A stretch of DNA of 64,000 nucleotides from Immundisolibacter cernigliae (GCF_001697225.1 NZ_CP014671.1:1364001-1428000); one strand, 5' to 3'; positions 35,833 through 43,665 are shown, numbered from the stretch's first letter. Numbers and translations: made by a program. Notes: a model not told the origin generated them from the sequence alone.

Positions 35833-36546
35833 TTACTCGTCGTAGAGCGTCAGCCCGTTCAGCACGGGCGCGTCGGAATCGAACACCAGCAGGCGCACGT
35901 CGGCGAGCGCGGCCAGGTGGAGCACCTCGACGAGGGACTCCGGCATGCCTTTCCGGCGATGCTCCCGCCACAACCGCTCGGCGGTGATGCCTTCGACCTG
36001 TTGCAGGTTCTCGTCCGTCCAAGGCGTGGCGATCAGCTTCACGCCGACCGCCGGGCTGTAGGGAATGCGGAAGGCAACGAACAGGAAACGGGTCGGCGTG
36101 TCGATGTCGGCCAGCTTGGCCAGATAGCGGCTGGCCTCCTCGGTGATGTGCGCCGAACTGATTTCCCAGGCACGGCTGTAGAAGCCGGTCTCGAAGCGCA
36201 GGCGGCGCACCACCTCGCGCGCGGCCTCCTCGGAGTAGGTATCGCCGACGTGCAGCGGCTTGCCGGCTTCTTCGGCCATGACGGCGTAGACGAGGTTTCG
36301 GGCGATGCCGTGGCTGGGGCACTGCGCGTCCAGATCGGACGGCACGTTCTGGCCCTCGGTGATCAGCGCGAAGTCGTCGCAGAAGATGCAGGCATGGCGC
36401 TCGACCTGGTTGTCGGGCAGATGCGACTGCGAGACGTGCAGCGGCAGATAGCTCAGCGGGCAGTCGTCGTCGTAGGAAATCGCCAGCAGCCGCTGCGCGG
36501 ACAGGCCGTCGTAGCCGCGGACGAAGGGGTTGTTGGAATGGGACAT
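35833..36546 (-). CDS. Conserved ICE protein, DUF5983-like
   Basis: A 237-residue protein. RHACIFCDDFALITEG with paired Cys lies near residue 52, and ISSAHITEEASRYLAKL, which resembles the DUF5983 start, near residue 129. It continues with FLFVAFRIPYSPAVG and LRLLVFDSDAPVLNGLTLY-like C-terminal sequence. Function unknown; assignment tentative. A CCACCC-hairpin leader precedes it and a terminator-like hairpin follows. Confidence 0.7.
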   Translation of the reverse strand: MSHSNNPFVRGYDGLSAQRLLAISYDDDCPLSYLPLHVSQSHLPDNQVERHACIFCDDFALITEGQNVPSDLDAQCPSHGIARNLVYAVMAEEAGKPLHVGDTYSEEAAREVVRRLRFETGFYSRAWEISSAHITEEASRYLAKLADIDTPTRFLFVAFRIPYSPAVGVKLIATPWTDENLQQVEGITAERLWREHRRKGMPESLVEVLHLAALADVRLLVFDSDAPVLNGLTLYDE

Positions 36547-36558
36547 GGGATTTCTCCA

Positions 36559-36617
36559 GCAGGGGCTGGCCGAGGCAATCCCCTGCCGGGGATCGAACCC
36601 CAGCGGGTGGATGAAGT
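36559..36617 (-). promoter_or_regulatory. CCACCC-hairpin leader (DUF5983-like gene)
   Basis: Minus strand: a GCCGG-CTGA-CCGGC hairpin, CTTCATCCACCCGCTG, ATCCCC pairing with GGGGAT, then CTGGAG before the ATG at 36546. Confidence 0.65.
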
Positions 36618-36677
36618 GGCAGCCGGTCAGCCGGCCGCGGCGTCGGGCCGCCCTGGTGGCGGGCGGTGCAGGTCAGT

Positions 36678-36773
36678 GGAAGATGCTGGTTCGGGACATG
36701 GCCGCTCCAGCGAAAAGAAGGAGGGACATGGCCCCGAACGGGGACGCATGTCCCTCGTGGGGTGGGATGAAAA
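36678..36773 (-). promoter_or_regulatory. Orphan CCACCC-hairpin leader with an eight-codon ORF
   Basis: Minus strand: TTTTCATCCCACCCC, then AGGGACATG pairing with CATGTCCCT around a CCCC-GTTC-GGGG hairpin, then CTGGAG and an ATG at about 36704. That ATG opens an ORF of only eight codons (MSRTSIFH). The leader is intact but no gene follows, so a gene was probably deleted. Confidence 0.55.
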
Positions 36774-36796
36774 GACGGTGGGTTGCCAGGCGCGGC

Positions 36797-37188
36797 TCAC
36801 CAGCCGTCGTAGTTCAGCGTGAGGTCGGCGATGACCTTGCGCCGCTCCAGATCGAGACCGCCGAAGTCGGACAGCCCCTCGAAGCCGCAACGCTTGAGCA
36901 TCGCGCCGCCCTCGCGGGCGTTGTAGAAGCTCACCATCGCGGACAGGAACATGCGTTGACTGCTGCTCAGCACGCCCAGGGCGTCGTTGAGCATCGGCAT
37001 GTTGGGCCGCAGGCCCCACTTGCTGGTGGCACGCTGCAGACCTTCGCGTGTGCCGTCGCCGAACCACTCGGGGCCGGCGATCTGCGCGCCGCGCTTCCAG
37101 GCATTGAAGAAGGCCTGCGGTGCAGCGTCGAAATGCGCTTGTTCCAGCGCCATCCGATCGAGCAGTCTTCGGGCAAAGACAGATTCAT
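36797..37188 (-). pseudogene. Conserved ICE gene with a one-base frameshift near its start
   Basis: AAGGAG (37201-37196) and an ATG at 37188 give MNLSLPEDC in a frame that soon loses similarity. The conserved frame runs from about 37176 (FARRLLDRMALEQAHFDAAP) to WYDG-like C-terminal sequence at 36797. Adding one base after codon 4 would yield MNLSFARRLLDRMALEQ, about 130 residues. Without it translation could only start at the ATG at 37153, which has no ribosome-binding site. Function unknown; a sequencing error is possible. Confidence 0.6.
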
Positions 37189-37274
37189 GAGAGAACTCCT
37201 TGAAGGGTGAGAAATCTGGGTGAGCGCGCTGCGTCCAGGCATCGGTATCCAGGGCGCTGTGCTGTGAGGTGGGT

Positions 37275-37327
37275 CGGGGAGCACGCATCCCGCAGGGGAT
37301 GGAGTTCCCCTCGGGTGGTCGAAAAAG
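37275..37327 (-). promoter_or_regulatory. CCACCC-hairpin leader (frameshifted gene)
   Basis: Minus strand: a CGTCG/CGACG hairpin, CTTTTTCGACCACCCGA, then GGGG...ATCCC pairing with GGGAT...CCCC. It lies about 87 bases before the ATG, farther than in other copies. Confidence 0.6.
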
Positions 37328-37385
37328 GTGCATCGTCGCCAGGCCGACGAACGTCCGCGGTAGGCGATGCGAAGCGGACTGGATC

Positions 37386-37540
37386 GGTCAGCACGGCGAA
37401 CCGCGCTGCAGTCTTGAAGACCGAGACTGCCAGGGCATGCCGCTGACGACTGTCAGCAACGCATGGCGTGAGGATGGGCGCGAAGCATGGCTGCCGTCGC
37501 AGGGGAAACCGAATCGCGGACGGCCCGCTTAAGGGCAATG
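37386..37540 (-). repeat. Three-hairpin intergenic element, copy C
   Basis: Minus strand: GCTGAC/GTCAGC, GGCATGCCCTGGC, GCAGTCT/AGACTGC, then CGG-TTCG-CCG within CAGC/GCTG arms. The second stem pairs T-A where copy A has C-G, a compensatory change. It lies upstream of the leader at 37,327. Confidence 0.72.
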
Positions 37541-37574
37541 GCCCGTGTCACGGGACAAGGCAAAGACCAGGGCG

Positions 37575-37597
37575 CCGAAGGCCACGCGGGCCTTCGG
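37575..37597 (-). terminator. Nine-bp hairpin, possible terminator
   Basis: CCGAAGGCC/GGCCTTCGG with a five-base loop; only a partly T-rich stretch follows on the minus strand. By analogy with copies A and B it occupies the terminator position next to the repeat. Confidence 0.45.
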
Positions 37598-38039
37598 CTG
37601 GAGAGGAAGGAAAACCACCTGTGGGCTGCGTCAGTGCAGGCCGTCGTCAAAGCCGTTCGCTGCGTCAGCAATCGCACCCGGCCCGTTTCGTGGCTGGGGC
37701 CGGAAACATATGGCGTGCATCCACACACAAAGGGAGCCCGATGTTTCGCCGGCGGGCACCGGCACGGAACACCCTCGGCCCAAGGGGCCTCCTCACGGCT
37801 CGCGCGGCGGCAAGGCGTCAGGAAGCCCCTCGTGACCGAGGCAGGGTCACACCGATCAGGGGAATGGCGGCGGACGCGATTCGTGGAGCAATGACCTTCT
37901 CGCCCCGTCGCCCGGTGATGGGCAGACGGGACGCGCACACCGTTGCAGAAGGAGACGCGCGCTGGGGAGTCCCGCCACACGCGGGACGTTTGCCCCGCCG
38001 CCAGGAAAGCGGCCGGCGTGGCAGAGGGATGCGTAGGCG
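37598..38039. other. Intergenic region downstream of topoisomerase, no gene recognised
   Basis: Both strands have long open frames here, as GC-rich DNA often does, but none has a recognisable protein pattern, ribosome-binding site and start together. It may hold the promoter of the genes below 37,400 or the site of a lost gene. Confidence 0.5.
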
Positions 38040-40055
38040 TCAGGACGCCTTGGGTACTGCGCGCCGCTTGCGTGGCGCTCCGCGCTTGCTTGCCGAGGAC
38101 TCGACCGGCAGCGCGCCCTTGCAGTCCGGATGACGGCTGCATGACCAGAACGCGCCGCTCTTGCCGGTACGCTGGCGCATCGGGGCGCCGCACTGCGGGC
38201 AGGGCGGCGACGGCGGCAGCGTGATGGAAAGCGTTGCGCCCCGATGCTGCTGCACGAGCTGGGCCACCCAGGCGGATTGCTTGGCGATGAAGGTGTCCAG
38301 CGTCATCTGGCCGGCCTCGATCAGGTCGAGCGCCTGCTCCCAGATGGCGGTCATGCCGGGATCGGCGATGGCTGCCGGCACGGCGTCGATGAGCGTGAAG
38401 GCCGCATCCGACGCGCGGATGGCGCGGCCCTTCTTCAGCAGGTAGCCGCGATCGAGCAGGCCCTTGATCGTGCTGGCGCGCGTGGCCTCGGTGCCGATGC
38501 CCGTCGTCTCCTTCAGCTTCTGCTTCAGACGCGGGTCGTCCACCAGCTTGGCCACACCCTTCATTGCCTTGACCAGTTCGCCCTGGGTGTAGGGCTTCGG
38601 CGGCAGCGTTTTCAACGCCTTCAGCTCGACCTGCTCGACCCCGCAGCGCGATCCGCTCGCCAGTGGCGGCAGCACCTGGCTGCGCCGCGCTTCCTCGCCA
38701 TCGGCAGCGTCCGGCTCCGGTGTCGCCAATACCTGGCGCCAGCCGATCACGGCGATCTGCTTGCCCACCGCCACGAGCGACTGGCCGTCGCAAGCGAGCT
38801 GCGCCACCGTGCGATCGAATTCGTGGTGTGGCAGGAACTGCGCGAGGTAATGGGCGCGGATCAGTCGGTAGACGGCCAGCTCCTTGTCGCTCATCGCCGA
38901 GAGTTTGGCCGGCTCCAGCGTGGGGATGATGCCGTGGTGGGCCGTCACCTTGCGGTCGTTCCAGGCACGCGAGCGTTGCGTTCGGTCGAGCTTGTCGATC
39001 AGCGGGTGCAGGCCGGGATCGGTGGCAAGCAAAGCATCGAGTACCGTCGGCACCTCGGCCAACATGCTTTCGGGCAGGTAGCCCGCGTCGCTGCGTGGAT
39101 AGGTCGTGGCCTTGTGTACCTCATACAGTGCCTGGGCGATGTCCAGCGTCTCCTGCACGTCGAGCCCCAACCGCTTGGAGCACATTTCTTGGAGCGTTCC
39201 CAGGTCGAACGGCAGCGGCGGTGCCTCGCGCACGCGCTCGATGTCCACCGACACGACCTGTGCATCGCGTGCCGCGCGAATACGATCCGCAGCCTGCTGC
39301 GCCACCGGCTGCTGAAGGCAGCGACTCGCTGCATCGGTGCTGCCTTTGGGCGGTATCCAGCTCGCGGTGAAGGAGTGGCCGGCATGGGATAGCAGCACGT
39401 CCACGGCCCAATACGGCACGGAGACGTACCGTGCGATCTCGCGATCACGATCGACGACCAACTTCAGCGTCGGCGTCTGCACGCGCCCCACCGACAGCAC
39501 GCCGTTATAGCCGGCCTGGCGCCCCAGCAGTGTGAACAGGCGGCTCAGGTTCATCCCGATCAGCCAGTCGGCGCGCGATCGGGCGAGTGCGGAGAAATAC
39601 AGCGGCAGCGTCTCGGCGGACGGCTTGAGCGCATCCAGCGCCTTGCGGATCGACGCATCGTTGAGCGCCGACAGCCACAGGCGCTGAATCGGCCCGCGGT
39701 AGCCGCATAGGTCGATGATCTCGCGGGCGATCATCTCGCCCTCGCGGTCGGCGTCGGTCGCAATCACCAGCTCGCCCGCGTTGGCGACGAGCTGCTGCAC
39801 GACCTTGAATTGCGCTGCGGTCGCCGCCTTGGGCTCGACACGCCAACGCTCAGGAAGAATGGGCAATTGCTCGATGGCCCAGCGCTTGTATTGCTCGCCG
39901 TAGCCTTCGGGTGGAACCGCCTCCACCAGATGACCGATGCACCAGGTCACGACGACACCCGCGCCGCTGTAGCAGCCGTTGCCGCGTTGGCCGGCACCCA
40001 GCACACGGGCGATGTCCTTGCCCTGGGAGGGCTTCTCGCACAGGAACACGCGCAT
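38040..40055 (-). CDS. topB: DNA topoisomerase III (TopB) of the ICE
   Basis: A 671-residue type IA topoisomerase. The TOPRIM domain starts MRVFLCEKPSQGKDIARVLG with VIATDADREGEMIARE (near residue 100). The active-site region is SVGRVQTPTLKLVVDRDREI, with the catalytic Tyr expected in TTYPRSDAGYLPESML. A C-terminal zinc finger (CPQCGAPMRQ, then SCSRHPDCKG) follows. It decatenates ICE DNA during transfer or replication. AAGGAG precedes the ATG. Confidence 0.95.
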   Translation of the reverse strand: MRVFLCEKPSQGKDIARVLGAGQRGNGCYSGAGVVVTWCIGHLVEAVPPEGYGEQYKRWAIEQLPILPERWRVEPKAATAAQFKVVQQLVANAGELVIATDADREGEMIAREIIDLCGYRGPIQRLWLSALNDASIRKALDALKPSAETLPLYFSALARSRADWLIGMNLSRLFTLLGRQAGYNGVLSVGRVQTPTLKLVVDRDREIARYVSVPYWAVDVLLSHAGHSFTASWIPPKGSTDAASRCLQQPVAQQAADRIRAARDAQVVSVDIERVREAPPLPFDLGTLQEMCSKRLGLDVQETLDIAQALYEVHKATTYPRSDAGYLPESMLAEVPTVLDALLATDPGLHPLIDKLDRTQRSRAWNDRKVTAHHGIIPTLEPAKLSAMSDKELAVYRLIRAHYLAQFLPHHEFDRTVAQLACDGQSLVAVGKQIAVIGWRQVLATPEPDAADGEEARRSQVLPPLASGSRCGVEQVELKALKTLPPKPYTQGELVKAMKGVAKLVDDPRLKQKLKETTGIGTEATRASTIKGLLDRGYLLKKGRAIRASDAAFTLIDAVPAAIADPGMTAIWEQALDLIEAGQMTLDTFIAKQSAWVAQLVQQHRGATLSITLPPSPPCPQCGAPMRQRTGKSGAFWSCSRHPDCKGALPVESSASKRGAPRKRRAVPKAS

Positions 40056-40349
40056 GAAGCCTCCTTGGAAATGTTCGGTTCATCGGATGGGCGTCAGCTT
40101 GGCGGGGCCAGAAGATGCCGGCAGCAAGGAAGCCGATTGGTGCAGACACCGCTTTGTGATCGGCAGGCGGTCCGTTGCCGCAGCGGTGCGCATGGACCGC
40201 AGGAGCTGGCCCAGCAAAAGCGTCGTTTCGGGAGGGCGGCTGGAACGCCGTGGACGACCTTGGAGCTATCCCCTGGGGATAGCTCGCTGGTGCATCGCGG
40301 GCGTATGACGGTTGCTACAGCCGCCCTCGGGGGAGTGGCGATGGGCGAA
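40056..40349. other. Intergenic region between SSB and topoisomerase genes
   Basis: About 290 bp without a gene. It contains a perfect 23-bp palindrome (40,263-40,285, listed separately) and a GCCGCAGCGG-rich stretch. It probably holds the topB promoter on the minus strand. Confidence 0.5.
40263..40285. promoter_or_regulatory. Perfect 23-bp palindrome, copy 1
   Basis: Arms GAGCTATCCCC and GGGGATAGCTC around a single T, about 210 bases upstream of topB. It recurs at 42,178 and, degenerate, at 43,643. Likely an operator for an ICE regulator. Confidence 0.6.
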
Positions 40350-40733
40350 TTACTGTCCGCCGGCCGGCTTGGCGCTCAGCGCCACCGACTCGATGCGGTA
40401 CGGCAGGATGCCCACGCGCCGGGCCTCGACCTTGAACGTGACGCGCTCGTTCTCGTCGGCGTCCTCCCATTCGTCGCGCACCGTGCGGCCCTCGACCAGC
40501 ACCCGCATACCTTTCTGGTACAGCGTCTTCCAGTGCTCGGCGTCGCGGTGCCACAGCTCCACCGGCGCCCAGAAGCCGCCGCGATCCTCGTACTCGCCGT
40601 CCTTCGTCGGGATCGGGTTGTCAAAATAGACGTTCAGGCGCAGCAGCCGGCGCGGCTCGTCGTTGCCGTTCGGGAATTCGCGGTAGTCTGGCGCAGAACC
40701 GATGTTGCCCTCGCCGACGAAGTGCGTGCTCAT
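40350..40733 (-). CDS. ssb: Single-stranded DNA-binding protein of the ICE
   Basis: A 127-residue OB-fold protein: MSTHFVGEGNIGSAPDYREF, then RRLLRLNVYFDNP, FWAPVELWHRDAEHWKTLYQ, and VLVEGRTVRDEW. It binds single-stranded DNA during conjugation or replication. The acidic DDxPF tip that recruits chromosomal partners is absent (ends SAKPAGGQ), which is common in ICE-borne forms. Its ATG overlaps the DUF3158 stop by four bases. Confidence 0.92.
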   Translation of the reverse strand: MSTHFVGEGNIGSAPDYREFPNGNDEPRRLLRLNVYFDNPIPTKDGEYEDRGGFWAPVELWHRDAEHWKTLYQKGMRVLVEGRTVRDEWEDADENERVTFKVEARRVGILPYRIESVALSAKPAGGQ

Positions 40734-41281
40734 GGTGACTCCTTGGGGGTGGTGGTGCGGATGGGCGCGGCGTGCCCGTGGACACGCCGCAGGTAAGCTG
40801 CTTCGGCCAGTGCGACCTTGTTGGCGCATTCCAGGGCTTGGCGAGCGATGCTGTGGGTCAGGCTGATCTGCATGTTCAGCACGATGCGCTGCAGCTCCAT
40901 CGCGTACAGATCGTCGATCAGCGAGGCCGGCGTCGCGGGGTCGGTCAGCAGCGCTTCCCACAACGCAACGCCCATACTGGAACGATCGAGGTTGCGCCAG
41001 CGCAGGAACATCGTCCCTGCGCCAGTGGCCTGCTGGGCCAGTTGCACGTCGAGCAGACTGAAGGGGTAGGCGCGCGCCTGGGGCAGCACGCGCCGCTGCG
41101 CCAGGCCAATCACGTCGTCGCGCAGCGCCGCGCACTGGCTGGCCCAGGTCTCCAGACTCCCCTTACCCTTAAAAGGCTGTAAAAGGCCTTTTAGGTACCC
41201 TGCGTGTTCCAGCCGCTGGAAGTCCGCCTGTTCCAGCGCCACGAAGCGCGTGGAGTGGCTGATGGGGGGCGATGCCGTCAT
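40730..41281 (-). CDS. DUF3158 protein
   Basis: A 183-residue protein: FVALEQADFQRLEHAGYLKG, then GKGSLETWASQCAALRDDVI and ARAYPFSLLDVQLAQQATGA. Matches the DUF3158 family, found only in ICEs next to TIGR03761 and SSB. Function unknown; helix-rich and soluble. It overlaps both neighbours by four bases, so the three genes form one translationally coupled unit. Confidence 0.88.
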   Translation of the reverse strand: MTASPPISHSTRFVALEQADFQRLEHAGYLKGLLQPFKGKGSLETWASQCAALRDDVIGLAQRRVLPQARAYPFSLLDVQLAQQATGAGTMFLRWRNLDRSSMGVALWEALLTDPATPASLIDDLYAMELQRIVLNMQISLTHSIARQALECANKVALAEAAYLRRVHGHAAPIRTTTPKESP

Positions 41282-42057
41282 GCGTCAGCACCCTCATTAC
41301 CCATCGCTGGATTGGCTGCGCCGTTCGTGTGAGCCGGCGCATCGGGCTCGATGGCGGGCGCAGCAGGCGGCGTGCCGGGCTTGGTCGTCCGCCGCGCGAT
41401 CGGTGGCGCGAAGCGCGAGCGGCGCGTGCCTTCCAGCACGTCCTGCGGCAGCTCGCCGAACTTCTCCAGCGCCGCTCGCGCCGCCGCGTTCTTCGCCGCG
41501 AAGTCGTCGCGCGTCGTGCCCGAGTAGCGGTACTGCTGGGCCAGCGAGAACAGGCTGCGCAGCGCGTGCGCGCCCTCATCGAGCCAGCGCTCCAACGTGC
41601 TGCGGTCGATCAGCGCGGTGTGGTGCGCCAGGATCAGTTTGCGCGCCAGGTCGTCGTAGTCGGCCAGCAGGTATACCGCCATGAAGCCGAGCTGCGCATT
41701 CACGAACAGCGGCAGCTTCACCGGCTGCACGTTCAGGTTCTCGCCCAGCGACAGCGCCGGTGGCACGTCGGCCAGCGCCCGGTCGACCTGTTCGCGCAGG
41801 GTCTGCAGGCGGGTCCTGGTGTCGGCGAGCTTGTCCTCGATCCGCAACATCCACCAGTCCGAGTACGGGTCGTCCTGCTCGGCGCCGCGCTTCATCCTGT
41901 TCATCGCACTGATGAAGCCGTTGAGCCCGATGATGCCGGGGCGTTCTTCGGTCGGCGCGCGGCCGTGCCAGATGCGCGAAGCGTGGTGCGTGTGCAGCGT
42001 AAGCGACATCGCGCTGCGCAGCGACCCGAGATTCAGTTGCAGGGATTCGTTGGCCAT
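41278..42057 (-). CDS. PFL_4669-type (TIGR03761) ICE protein
   Basis: A 259-residue protein starting MANESLQLNLGSLRSAMSLT, with HTHHASRIWHGRAPTEERPG and GIIGLNGFISAMNRMKRGAE. A helical middle part (DKLADTRTRLQTLREQVDRA) and a Pro/Ala-rich tail follow. This is the TIGR03761 signature; role in ICE maintenance unknown. A related N-terminal fragment lies at 43,312-43,521. Confidence 0.9.
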   Translation of the reverse strand: MANESLQLNLGSLRSAMSLTLHTHHASRIWHGRAPTEERPGIIGLNGFISAMNRMKRGAEQDDPYSDWWMLRIEDKLADTRTRLQTLREQVDRALADVPPALSLGENLNVQPVKLPLFVNAQLGFMAVYLLADYDDLARKLILAHHTALIDRSTLERWLDEGAHALRSLFSLAQQYRYSGTTRDDFAAKNAAARAALEKFGELPQDVLEGTRRSRFAPPIARRTTKPGTPPAAPAIEPDAPAHTNGAANPAMGNEGADA

Positions 42058-42120
42058 GGGTGCGACCGGCGATAGGGGAACGAGTCGCCAGCATCGGCAT
42101 CGGCCGGAAGGCCGTCAGTC

Positions 42121-42196
42121 AACAAACCGCAGCCCGCGCGCGCCCGGTTTGTTGCGCACGGAAGGCCGTGTGTGCTGGCTATCCCCTGGGGATAGC
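42121..42196. promoter_or_regulatory. Two dyads upstream of TIGR03761 (palindrome copy 2)
   Basis: AACAAACCG (42121-42129) and CGGTTTGTT (42145-42153) form a perfect 9-bp inverted repeat. GCTATCCCC-T-GGGGATAGC (42178-42196) is the second copy of the palindrome at 40,263. Both lie upstream of the minus-strand operon TIGR03761-DUF3158-ssb and probably regulate it. Confidence 0.6.
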
Positions 42197-42215
42197 CTGA
42201 TGAAATGACAGCCGG

Positions 42216-42530
42216 TCATGAGCCGAAATCGTCCCGGAATCGGTCGATCTGGTGCATCCGCTCGTGCAGGATGGTCACAATGCCGATGTCGCCATTCGAG
42301 AGTCGGCGCCAGTAGACGAAGTGCCGTTCATAGCGGAAGAAGTAGCCTTCGACACCGAACTCGGCCGGGACGGGTCTGGACGATGTCCGGTGCGTGTCGA
42401 TGCCGTCGAAGGCTTCGAACAGCCCGGCAATGTAGCGATCGGCCTGTTCGGTGCCCCAGCGATCGCGCGTGTAGCGGTAGATCTCGTCCAGCCGCCAGGA
42501 CGCCGCCTCCTGGACCAGAACCTTGGCCAC
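42216..42530 (-). CDS. parE: ParE/RelE-type toxin
   Basis: A 104-residue toxin: VLVQEAASWRLDEIYRYTRD, RWGTEQADRYIAGLFEAF and YFFRYERHFVYWRR followed by IGIVTILHERMHQ. This is the ParE fold, where the target is usually DNA gyrase. The gene follows its antitoxin by five bases, the usual order. Such modules stabilise ICEs after integration. Confidence 0.9.
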   Translation of the reverse strand: MAKVLVQEAASWRLDEIYRYTRDRWGTEQADRYIAGLFEAFDGIDTHRTSSRPVPAEFGVEGYFFRYERHFVYWRRLSNGDIGIVTILHERMHQIDRFRDDFGS

Positions 42531-42535
42531 AACCG

Positions 42536-42790
42536 TCAGTCTTGGTTGCGCGTGATCACGTCGGCGGCGGTCAGGGGACGATATGAGGTTTCCGGGGCGG
42601 CGAAGGCATGGGTCAGCTCGGCCTGCAGCCGGTCGAAGGCTTCCCGCTCCTTGCGTTCCTTGTCGCGGCGGATCAGGTCTCGCATGTACTCGCTGACGTT
42701 CTCGTAGTCACCATGCTCGCCCACGTTGGCGGCGACGAAATCGCTCAGCGGTCCGCTGAGGCGAACCGTCATGGTCGTAGTCCGGGGCAT
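42536..42790 (-). CDS. parD: ParD-type ribbon-helix-helix antitoxin
   Basis: An 84-residue protein: a ribbon-helix-helix start (MTVRLSGPLSDFVAANVGEH, then YENVSEYMRDLIRRDKERK) and a C-terminal toxin-binding tail with RPLTAADVITR. It should bind the dyad at 42,813-42,841 and repress the operon. CAGGAG lies seven bases before the ATG at 42790. Confidence 0.9.
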   Translation of the reverse strand: MPRTTTMTVRLSGPLSDFVAANVGEHGDYENVSEYMRDLIRRDKERKEREAFDRLQAELTHAFAAPETSYRPLTAADVITRNQD

Positions 42791-42812
42791 GTCTGGCTCC
42801 TGCTGCCGTTTT

Positions 42813-42841
42813 CGTATTCAAAGTACGCAAAAATGAATACG
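42813..42841 (-). promoter_or_regulatory. Autoregulatory operator of parDE
   Basis: Perfect inverted repeat CGTATTCA (42813-42820) and TGAATACG (42834-42841), half-site centres 21 bp apart, which is two helical turns. It sits 23 bases upstream of the parD ATG and overlaps the AT-rich promoter. Suits a ribbon-helix-helix repressor. Confidence 0.7.
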
Positions 42842-43300
42842 CGGGCAAGCGTCCGGCAGGCTCTTCCTTGCCCGGTCCGGGTCGATCGGAAGACTTCTGT
42901 TGCAACCATCCGTTGAGGATGGCGCGATGTGCCGCCGGCATGGCCGCTCCAGCATCGAGCGCAGACGCGTGATGTCAGCCTGTACGAGCTCCGGACCGGT
43001 GGCCTTTGACACGGCGGATGCCGGACCGGACATGGCGCGGGCATCGCCTTGCCCGGCCAACGCCTTGAACTCCCCGCCAATCGCCTTCTGGACGATGCCG
43101 AACAGGTAGCCGGCCGGGTTGCGTACCGCGCTGTTGCCGCAGCGCGCCGCCCACTCGTCGAGCACGGCCTGCCGCTGGGCCTCGTCCACTTGTTGCAGCG
43201 CCACCAGCGCGCCGGCCTGCTGCTCGTCCTTCAAGCGCAGGAAGCGCTCGGGCAGCCGCAGGTCCTGCAAGGCCCCGTGCGCGCGGTACCGTACGTACTT
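42818..43300 (-). pseudogene. C-terminal remnant of an STY4528-type ICE replication protein
   Basis: The frame encodes LPERFLRLKDEQQAGALVAL, DEAQRQAVLDEWAARCG and RNPAGYLFGIVQKAIGGEFK, as at the end of STY4528-family replication proteins. Everything upstream of about 43,300 is replaced by unrelated sequence with a stop, so at least half the protein is lost. ParA, ParB and integrase genes normally following this side are absent as well. Confidence 0.7.
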
Positions 43301-43311
43301 CGTTTATACGA

Positions 43312-43521
43312 TCACTGCGTACTGTACGGCCCTCCTTCGGAATCGGCGCCGCGCTCCATCTTGTTCATCGCACTGATGAAGCCGTTGAGCCCGATGATGC
43401 CGGGGCGTCCCTCGGTCGGTGCACGGCCGTGCCAGATGCGCGAGGCGTGGTGCGTGTGCGGCGTCAGCGACATCGCGCTGCGCAGGGATCCGAGATTCAG
43501 TTGCCGGGGTTCATTGGCCAT
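43312..43521 (-). pseudogene. Second, truncated TIGR03761 gene start
   Basis: MANEPRQLNLGSLRSAMSLT and 45 more residues match the start of the gene at 41278, with differences (for example RIWHGRAPTEGRPG for EERPG), then stop after GGPYSTQ. The upstream 150 bp also match 42,058-42,196. The copies differ by roughly one base in ten by eye, so they came from different ICE lineages or an old duplication. Confidence 0.75.
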
Positions 43522-43585
43522 CGGTGGCGACCCGCGATAGGGGAGCGAGTCGCCAGCATTGGCATCGGCCGAAAGGCCGTCAGTC

Positions 43586-43665
43586 AGCAAACCGCGGCCG
43601 ACGCGCGCCCGGTTTGTTCCGCATGGGAAGGCCGTTTGTGCTGGCCCATCCCCTGGGAATAGCTC
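43586..43665. promoter_or_regulatory. Degenerate second copy of the TIGR03761 regulatory dyads
   Basis: AGCAAACCG (43586-43594) and CGGTTTGTT (43610-43618) repeat the dyad at 42,121. A decayed palindrome copy (ATCCCC-T-GGGAAT, within 43643-43665) repeats the one at 42,178. Confidence 0.55.

Noticed and set aside
36585-36605. tRNA-like T arm (GGTTCGATCCCC)
   Set aside because: It is the stem of a CCACCC-hairpin leader. No anticodon arm, D arm or acceptor stem is present at the right distance.
37454-38133. Plus-strand ORFs in the gap beside topB
   Set aside because: Composition is typical of random GC-rich frames, several overlap in different frames, and none has a good start signal.
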